Below are positions 7,786-11,618 of a stretch of 11,618 nucleotides of DNA, in pieces. The DNA is from Alphaproteobacteria bacterium (lineage in GTDB: Bacteria; Pseudomonadota; Alphaproteobacteria; RS24). Within the stretch, counting starts at the first letter, position 1. Each line of letters begins with the position of its first letter. Under the pieces are notes generated by a model. It saw nothing but the letters and a program-made list of their open reading frames with translations, did not search any database and was not told the DNA's origin. Made by a program: the position numbers and the translations under genes. The DNA is taken from NCBI GenBank assembly GCA_029248825.1, contig JAQWIP010000078.1, positions 1 to 11,618 on the forward strand, read 5' to 3'.

Positions 7786-8439
7786 TTATTTGTTCTCGTC
7801 TCGCTCGGTGTCTTGCGGCGGCGCGGTTTCATAGACCGGCGCCCAATTGCGCGCGCGTTCCTTGCCTTGCAGCCAAAGGCGGCGCGGCATGTTTTTCTCT
7901 AAGGCTTCAATGGCAAACCCTACCGTGATAGGCGCGCCAAGGCCTAGCCTTTGCGGGTTGGTAAGATAAAGATGCGCCCATTCGGCGGCGTCTATTTTGT
8001 CGGTGGTGGGGCCAAGCTCGGCGGCATAAAGGCTAATCAAAACGCCTTGCGCGCCAAAGTGGCCTGCCTTGGCTGCCTTGGCGAGCCATTCAATGCCGAG
8101 CGCATAATCTGGCATCGCCAACATTTGCGCCCGAGGCGGGGCTGTGCCGCCGTCGGCGGGCAATCCGGCGAGGGTTAAATGGCATTCGCCGAGCGCGGTT
8201 TGGGCGTCTTCAAAGCCAAACCCGCGCTTGGCCAAGGGTTGTAATTTGGCCACGGCTTCGGCGCAATTGCCTTGGTGTTTTAAAACGAAACCATCCCAAT
8301 AGGGGCTGTGTTGGGCTTTGCGTTCGGCTTGGCGTTTGCGCATTATTTCTTGCGGGTCTTGGCGGCGCGATTGCGCTTGCGCGATATCGAGCGTCGTCAA
8401 AACCAGCAAGACCGCCAGCGAGAAGAGAAAATTTACCAA
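7786..8439 (-). CDS. Exported Sel1-like repeat protein of unknown function
   Basis: From the TTG at 8439 this encodes 217 residues. The N-terminus is a convincing signal peptide (FLFSLAVLLVLTTL, then AQA near residue 22), so the protein is probably periplasmic. The mature part has at least two stretches resembling Sel1 (TPR-like) helical repeats: about residues 47-85 (CAEAVAKLQPLAKRG) and about 107-140 (ALGIEWLAKAAKAGHFGAQG). A possible third repeat follows. Such repeats bind other proteins, and no enzymatic motif is visible. An in-frame TTG at 8466 would add nine residues before the hydrophobic core. I prefer 8439 because it gives the better signal peptide and overlaps the gloA stop, with GGAG 11 nt upstream. 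Its location suggests co-translation with gloA, but its role is not recognisable. Confidence 0.75.
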   Translation of the reverse strand: MVNFLFSLAVLLVLTTLDIAQAQSRRQDPQEIMRKRQAERKAQHSPYWDGFVLKHQGNCAEAVAKLQPLAKRGFGFEDAQTALGECHLTLAGLPADGGTAPPRAQMLAMPDYALGIEWLAKAAKAGHFGAQGVLISLYAAELGPTTDKIDAAEWAHLYLTNPQRLGLGAPITVGFAIEALEKNMPRRLWLQGKERARNWAPVYETAPPQDTERDENK

Positions 8440-8852
8440 TTGCCGATATTCTCCATAGACGCCCAAGGCTCTTGCGCGGGCAGGGCGTCGCCGGCTTGCA
8501 AGAGTTCAATTGACACATTGTCGGGCGAGCGCACAAAGGCCATGCGGCCATCGCGCGGTGGACGGTTTATGGTAATGCCAGCTTGTTGCAGTTTCTCGCA
8601 GGTCGCATAAATATCGTCGACCTGATAGGCCAAATGACCAAAGTTGCGGCCTTCGTCGACTTCCTTTTCATCCCAATTATGGGTCAGCTCGATTTGCGCT
8701 TCGGGTTGGCCGGGGGGCGCCAAGAAGACCAAAGAAAATCTGCCGTCTTCAATGTCATAGCGTCCCAAATTTTCCAGCCCCATATGAGTGCAATAGAATT
8801 CTAGCGAGGCGTCTAAATCGGTTACGCGAACCATTGTATGTAAATATTTCAC
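8433..8852 (-). CDS. gloA: Lactoylglutathione lyase (glyoxalase I), VOC superfamily
   Basis: Glyoxalase I converts the hemithioacetal of methylglyoxal and glutathione to S-lactoylglutathione, detoxifying methylglyoxal in the cytosol. The 139-residue protein has the two-module VOC pattern, with metal ligands at H5 (YLHTMVRV), E55 (IELTHNW), H73 (FGHLAYQVD) and E116 (SIELLQAG). These correspond to H5, E56, H74 and E122 of E. coli GloA, so it is probably an active metalloenzyme rather than a divergent VOC protein. I chose GTG at 8852 over TTG 8858 and CTG 8855. It has an ideal 8-nt spacing from GGAGGA (8866-8861) and gives the same N-terminal length to H5 as E. coli. No glyoxalase II gene is nearby. 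Its 3' end overlaps the start of the Sel1-repeat gene. Confidence 0.92.
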   Translation of the reverse strand: MKYLHTMVRVTDLDASLEFYCTHMGLENLGRYDIEDGRFSLVFLAPPGQPEAQIELTHNWDEKEVDEGRNFGHLAYQVDDIYATCEKLQQAGITINRPPRDGRMAFVRSPDNVSIELLQAGDALPAQEPWASMENIGNW

Positions 8853-8860
8853 CAGCAATA

Positions 8861-8866
8861 TCCTCC
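8861..8866 (-). promoter_or_regulatory. Ribosome binding site deciding the gloA start
   Basis: The minus strand reads GGAGGA here, a near-perfect Shine-Dalgarno sequence. Three non-ATG codons in the right frame follow at 8858 (TTG), 8855 (CTG) and 8852 (GTG). Only GTG 8852 has good spacing (8 nt), and it gives the N-terminus expected for glyoxalase I. Confidence 0.8.
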
Positions 8867-9000
8867 GTTTGCCCTACTTTAAGTGACTGCGCACAGCCTG
8901 TCGCGTTATTTAGCGTCGCACCTTCGAGAAAACACAGTAGCCTCTGCATCCGTATCATGTTTAAGTGGCGACCTCTCCATCCAGACAATAAGAATTGAAT

Positions 9001-9903
9001 ATGATTAGTCCCATCGAATTTAAATCCTCCCGACACATCTGCCGAGGGCGCTTATATGAGCCCAAACCCAAAGCCGCCAATGGCGCGGGCGTGGTTTTGG
9101 CGCATGGGCTAGGCGGCACGATGGACTGCGGCTTGTTCGATTATGCGCAAGCTTTTGCCGAGGCGGGTTTCCATGCTCTGGTGTTTGACTATCGCGGCTT
9201 TGGCGAAAGCGATGGCGCCCCGCGCCAATTCATATGTGTGCCGCGCCAGCTAGAAGATTGGCGCCATGCCATCCATTTTTTGCGCAGCCATGGCAATGTC
9301 GACGCCGACCGCATCGGCCTTTGGGGCATTTCGTTTTCCGGCGGCCATGTGATGCATCTGGCGCATGGGGATGCCAAAATTCGTGGTGTCGTCGCGCAAG
9401 TGCCGATGATTGACCCGGTGCTATCGGCCCATGTCGGCAATTATCAACGAGGCGGCGCAGCCACCCAAGCCTTGATGAAAGCGATTGTGCATCGGTTCAA
9501 GACGCGGTGGTTTCGAAGCCAAGCTAAGATGTTGCAAATCGCCCCGGGCAAAGCTTCCCAGCCGGCGGTTATCGGCTCGGCGGAAGCCAAGGCCTATATC
9601 AAATTGGCGGGCAAGACTTGGAAGAATGAATTGCATCCCGATAGTTTTTTGAAAGGTGCGTTTGAAAGCAATAATGCGTCTCTTTTGACGGATGAAATGA
9701 CCACGCCCATGGTGTTGCAAATCGGCGATATCGATAAAGTGGTTTCCAATGAGGCGACGCATAATTTCGCCCGCCGCTGTGGGCCGCTGGCGCGTTTGAC
9801 GAGCTATAGGGGCGACCATTTTACGCTGCTGCAAGACAATGGCGAACGCCGCGCCGCCATAGCCGAAGCCATTGGATTTTATGAGGCCAAGCTAATTCTA
9901 TGA
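9001..9903 (+). CDS. Alpha/beta hydrolase (serine hydrolase, substrate unknown)
   Basis: This 300-residue protein has an alpha/beta hydrolase fold related to dienelactone hydrolase and S15-peptidase-like esterases. The oxyanion region is VVLAHGLGG, followed by VFDYRGFGESDG. The nucleophile elbow WGISFSGG puts the serine at S111, with serine in place of the usual second glycine. The likely acid is D243 or D245 (QIGDIDKVV), and the histidine is H273 (YRGDHFTLL), so the triad is complete. There is no signal peptide, so it is probably cytosolic. I take ATG 9001; a TTG at 8995 would add two residues, and neither has a strong ribosome binding site. The stop overlaps the sirtuin start (ATGA at 9900-9903). 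The coupling suggests a shared pathway, perhaps acyl or ester turnover, but this is inference. Confidence 0.9.
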   Translation: MISPIEFKSSRHICRGRLYEPKPKAANGAGVVLAHGLGGTMDCGLFDYAQAFAEAGFHALVFDYRGFGESDGAPRQFICVPRQLEDWRHAIHFLRSHGNVDADRIGLWGISFSGGHVMHLAHGDAKIRGVVAQVPMIDPVLSAHVGNYQRGGAATQALMKAIVHRFKTRWFRSQAKMLQIAPGKASQPAVIGSAEAKAYIKLAGKTWKNELHPDSFLKGAFESNNASLLTDEMTTPMVLQIGDIDKVVSNEATHNFARRCGPLARLTSYRGDHFTLLQDNGERRAAIAEAIGFYEAKLIL

Positions 9904-10649
9904 GCCTCGTTTTGCGTCAATGGGTAGAAGCGGCCAAACATATCGTGGTGTTTACGGGCGCTGGCATGAGCACCGATAGCGGCATTCCAGACTTCCGCAG
10001 TCCGGGCGGCGTCTGGACGCGCATGGCGCCGATTATGTTTCAAGACTTTATGGCCAGCGAAGAAAATCGCATCGAGGCGTGGCGGCGAAAATTCGCCATG
10101 GCCGATGAGCTGGGCAAAAGCTTTCCCAATGACGGCCATAAGGCCATCGCTCAATTGGTGCAAAGCGGCAAAGTGAAAACGCTGATTACGCAGAACATCG
10201 ATAATCTGCATCAAGATAGCGGCATTGCGGATGAGCATATAGTCGAACTCCATGGCAATGGCACTTATGCCACCTGCCTAGAGTGCGAGGCGCGCCAAGA
10301 TATGGACGCCATTCGCGCAGAGTTTGAAGCCAGCCAAATGACGCGCGCTCCCGCATGTTCGGCGTGTGGCGGGATTGTTAAATCGGCGACGATTTCGTTT
10401 GGCCAAGCGATGCCCGAAGCGCCCATGCAGCGCGCCGAGGCGGCGAGCCTAGCGTGCGATTTATTTCTGGCGATTGGGTCGTCTTTGCAAGTCTATCCGG
10501 CGGCGGGGTTTCCGGTTCTGGCGCGTCATAATGGCGCCCGTTTGGTTATCCTCAATCGCCAGCCGACCGATTTGGACAGTTCAGCCTCGTTGGTTCTTAA
10601 CGAAGAAATAACCCCGACGTTGCATAATCTAGTAAGTCTCGATAGCTAA
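9900..10649 (+). CDS. Sir2-family NAD-dependent protein deacylase (sirtuin)
   Basis: Sirtuins remove acyl groups from protein lysines, consuming NAD+ and releasing nicotinamide and O-acyl-ADP-ribose. The 249 residues show every key motif: FTGAGMSTDSGIPDFRS (NAD binding), TQNIDNLH, and the catalytic H118 in ELHGN. A zinc site is formed by C126/C129 and C153/C156, and GSSLQVYPAAGFP follows. In the region where CobB-type desuccinylases carry a Tyr-x-x-Arg pair, this protein reads EAWRRKFAM, which lacks that pair. By inference it is more likely a deacetylase than a desuccinylase. The segment IVKSATISFGQAMP differs from the common Sir2 form with PDVVxFGE. It is translated from an ATGA overlap with the upstream hydrolase. 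It could be named cobB, but I leave the symbol empty because the subclass is uncertain. Confidence 0.94.
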   Translation: MSLVLRQWVEAAKHIVVFTGAGMSTDSGIPDFRSPGGVWTRMAPIMFQDFMASEENRIEAWRRKFAMADELGKSFPNDGHKAIAQLVQSGKVKTLITQNIDNLHQDSGIADEHIVELHGNGTYATCLECEARQDMDAIRAEFEASQMTRAPACSACGGIVKSATISFGQAMPEAPMQRAEAASLACDLFLAIGSSLQVYPAAGFPVLARHNGARLVILNRQPTDLDSSASLVLNEEITPTLHNLVSLDS

Positions 10650-10850
10650 ACGGGTTTTGGAAACTTATTCCAGCCTCGGGCAAGCTTGCTAGACTGGGGC
10701 AGGGGGCGGCGTATTTTTTGCCTTTTCTAGGGTTCGATTTGTGTTAGCGTGATACAATAAAGTCGTAAAATATGTAATAACAACAATAAGAATAATAGAG
10801 GTTTTGCAATATTTTCTTTAGAAACCGCTCATGGTTCAGCGAAAGAGGCG

Positions 10851-11041
10851 GTGCTGATTGAGGGCACTGTGAAGTGGTACGATGCGGTAAAAGGTTACGG
10901 TTTCGTTGTGCCAGACGCAGGCGGGGTAAATGTTCTCGTGCATCATTCGACGATGCGTCGCGAGCGCCCGAGCCGTCAGATGCGCCTATGCCGTCAGATG
11001 CACCCATGCCAGACGCATCGACATCGGAGAGCGACGACTAG
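10851..11041 (+). pseudogene. Broken cold-shock protein gene (half a cold-shock domain plus a frameshifted acidic tail)
   Basis: From GTG 10851 one frame reads LIEGTVKWYDAVKGYGFVVP followed by an RNP2-like VLVHHS. These are the first strands and both RNA-binding motifs (KGYGFV, VLVHHS) of a cold-shock domain. After MRRE (about 10964) the similarity stops; the second half of the domain, about 30 residues, is missing, and the frame continues as Arg/Cys/His-rich nonsense to 11096. In the frame two bases on, 10961-11041 reads as a Pro/Ala/Ser/Asp-rich tail (APEPSDAPMPSDAPMPDAS) ending ESDD and TAG. This looks like the linker or tail of the same protein. The simplest reading is an internal deletion of 3n+1 bp. 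The true start is also unclear: the frame is open upstream to 10761 without ATG, GTG or TTG, and AAAGAGG (10842-10848) is too close to 10851. A sequencing error is the alternative. Confidence 0.65.
10973..11008 (+). repeat. 18-bp tandem duplication in the tail of the cold-shock remnant
   Basis: Two adjacent 18-bp units (10973-10990 and 10991-11008) begin CCGTCAGATGC and differ at two positions. A third, partial and diverged copy (CCAGACGCA) follows. In the frame ending at TAG 11039-11041 the units encode PSDAPM twice, and both differences are silent (GCG/GCA, CCT/CCC). In the other two frames they change amino acids. Confidence 0.85.
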
Positions 11042-11088
11042 GCTTGTTTGCGCTTGCGCTGCTTGTCGGCCTATGGCAATCAACAGGC

Positions 11089-11544
11089 ATGTCTGATTTC
11101 TCCGAAACCGAGCTAGCGGCTTTACAGCCCCCCGAGCCGTTCCGCCTAAGCGTGCGGCGCGGGCCTTTTACGACGCATAATGGGCCTTGGTTCCATTGGG
11201 CGCGTGCGGATAGCTTTCGCCAAGGCGTGCGCCTGCTCGACCGCCATTGCAATAGTCGCGGCATTGTCCATGGCGGGTTTTTGTCGTCCTTTGCGGATGG
11301 TCTGGCGGCGACGTCGGTATTTCGCGAGGTGAAGCGATCTTCGGTAACGATAAAACTCAACACGGAATTCTTACGCAGCGCCAAAAGCGGCGAATGGCTG
11401 CAAGGCACGGCGAGGGTCAGCCGCGCGACCGGCAAAACCGCTTTTGTCGATGCCTATGCGTGGGTCGGGGAAGCCCAAGAGCCGCCGATGGATGGGTTAA
11501 TCTTTCGAAGTTCGGCGATTTTCAGATTATTAGAAGATAGATAG
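11089..11544 (+). CDS. PaaI-family hotdog-fold thioesterase
   Basis: The 151-residue protein fits the PaaI/YdiI-type acyl-CoA thioesterases, which hydrolyse acyl- or aryl-CoA esters in the cytosol. The family core is present: RGIVHGGFLSSFADGLAA, with HGG at 61-63 and D70 in the helix, where these enzymes carry their catalytic acid. The strand VTIKLNTEFLRSAKSGEWLQGTARV follows in two segments. The substrate is unknown. I chose ATG 11089 because the family-like sequence begins shortly after it. The frame is open upstream to 10930 and includes a hydrophobic run, but that part overlaps the cold-shock remnant and is not conserved-looking. No clear ribosome binding site is visible before 11089. It ends 47 bp before a tRNA-Pro gene. 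Confidence 0.88.
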   Translation: MSDFSETELAALQPPEPFRLSVRRGPFTTHNGPWFHWARADSFRQGVRLLDRHCNSRGIVHGGFLSSFADGLAATSVFREVKRSSVTIKLNTEFLRSAKSGEWLQGTARVSRATGKTAFVDAYAWVGEAQEPPMDGLIFRSSAIFRLLEDR

Positions 11545-11549
11545 CTGTT

Positions 11550-11579
11550 TTGCTTGAAACCCAGAGACATTTCTATTAA
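11550..11579 (+). promoter_or_regulatory. Weak candidate promoter for tRNA-Pro
   Basis: TTGCTT (11550-11555) and TATTAA (11574-11579) are 18 bp apart and end 12 nt before the tRNA. An overlapping TTGAAA (11554-11559), the same hexamer as before tRNA-Glu, is a better -35 match, but its spacing of 14 bp is too short. Support is motif and position only. Confidence 0.3.
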
Positions 11580-11591
11580 GCAGGTATCAGT

Positions 11592-11618
11592 CGGGGCTTG
11601 GCGCAGTCTGGTAGCGCA
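11592..11618 (+). tRNA. tRNA-Pro, 5' part only (cut by window end)
   Basis: The last 27 bases match the start of a bacterial tRNA-Pro. The acceptor strand CGGGGCT has the C1 typical of tRNA-Pro, then TG. The D arm is GCGC (11601-11604), loop AGTCTGGTA, and GCGC (11614-11617), with A26 at the window edge. The anticodon lies outside the window, so the isoacceptor is unknown. Confidence 0.85.

Noticed and set aside
7057..7902. Long plus-strand frame opposite msrA
   Set aside because: It is antisense to msrA, whose motifs and signal peptide are unmistakable. The plus-strand product has no family features.
8853..9000. Divergent gap between gloA and the hydrolase, searched for promoters and operators
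   Set aside because: TATCAT at 8953-8958 and a few imperfect inverted bases (8890-8906) were seen, but no -35/-10 pair has acceptable spacing and no clear operator is present.
10680..10689. Perfect palindrome GCAAGCTTGC after the sirtuin gene, considered as a terminator
   Set aside because: The T-run (10714-10719) is 24 bp away and the stem is short, so it does not make an intrinsic terminator. It may be chance.
10650..10850. AT-rich gap before the cold-shock remnant, searched for a promoter or small gene
   Set aside because: TACAAT at 10753-10758 resembles a -10 box, but no -35 element lies at proper spacing. No open frame with a start is convincing. It may be an old cold-shock leader.
10851..11096. 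Intact 81-residue cold-shock protein
   Set aside because: Only the first 36 or so residues resemble the domain. The rest is Arg/Cys/His-rich nonsense in a frame where the repeat differences are not silent.

Overview
The window looks like an ordinary chromosomal stretch of an alphaproteobacterium of moderate GC. The evidence is the gene chain alaC-hom-glpX-recJ (an order I recall from that class), the type of the protein sequences, and a cold-shock domain resembling those of alphaproteobacteria. Genus cannot be told from the sequence.

Layout: positions 58-6912 hold six closely packed plus-strand genes. fabZ (fatty acid / lipid A dehydratase) and argC (arginine synthesis) are followed by alaC (alanine-type aminotransferase), hom (homoserine dehydrogenase), glpX (class II fructose-1,6-bisphosphatase) and recJ (single-strand DNA exonuclease). 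The last four overlap end to start (4, 31 and 8 nt), which suggests one co-translated transcript mixing amino acid metabolism, gluconeogenesis and DNA repair. A tRNA-Glu(TTC) gene with its own likely promoter follows at 6978-7052. Positions 7108-8852 are a minus-strand group: glyoxalase I (gloA), an exported Sel1-repeat protein overlapping it, and an exported methionine sulfoxide reductase (msrA), together a detoxification and oxidative-damage theme. A gap of about 150 bp then separates this from a divergent plus-strand pair: an alpha/beta hydrolase and a sirtuin sharing an ATGA junction.

After the sirtuin lies about 200 bp of AT-rich non-coding DNA, then the remains of a cold-shock protein gene. 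Only the first half of its domain is left, followed, in another frame, by an acidic Pro/Ala/Ser/Asp tail. A PaaI-type thioesterase follows directly. The window ends inside a tRNA-Pro gene.

The first 57 bases hold no recognisable gene end; only a purine-rich stretch before fabZ can be seen. I found no insertion sequence, CRISPR array, phage gene, toxin-antitoxin pair or riboswitch. No undescribed defence or mobile system is evident. The most notable items are the broken cold-shock gene and the coupled hydrolase-sirtuin pair.
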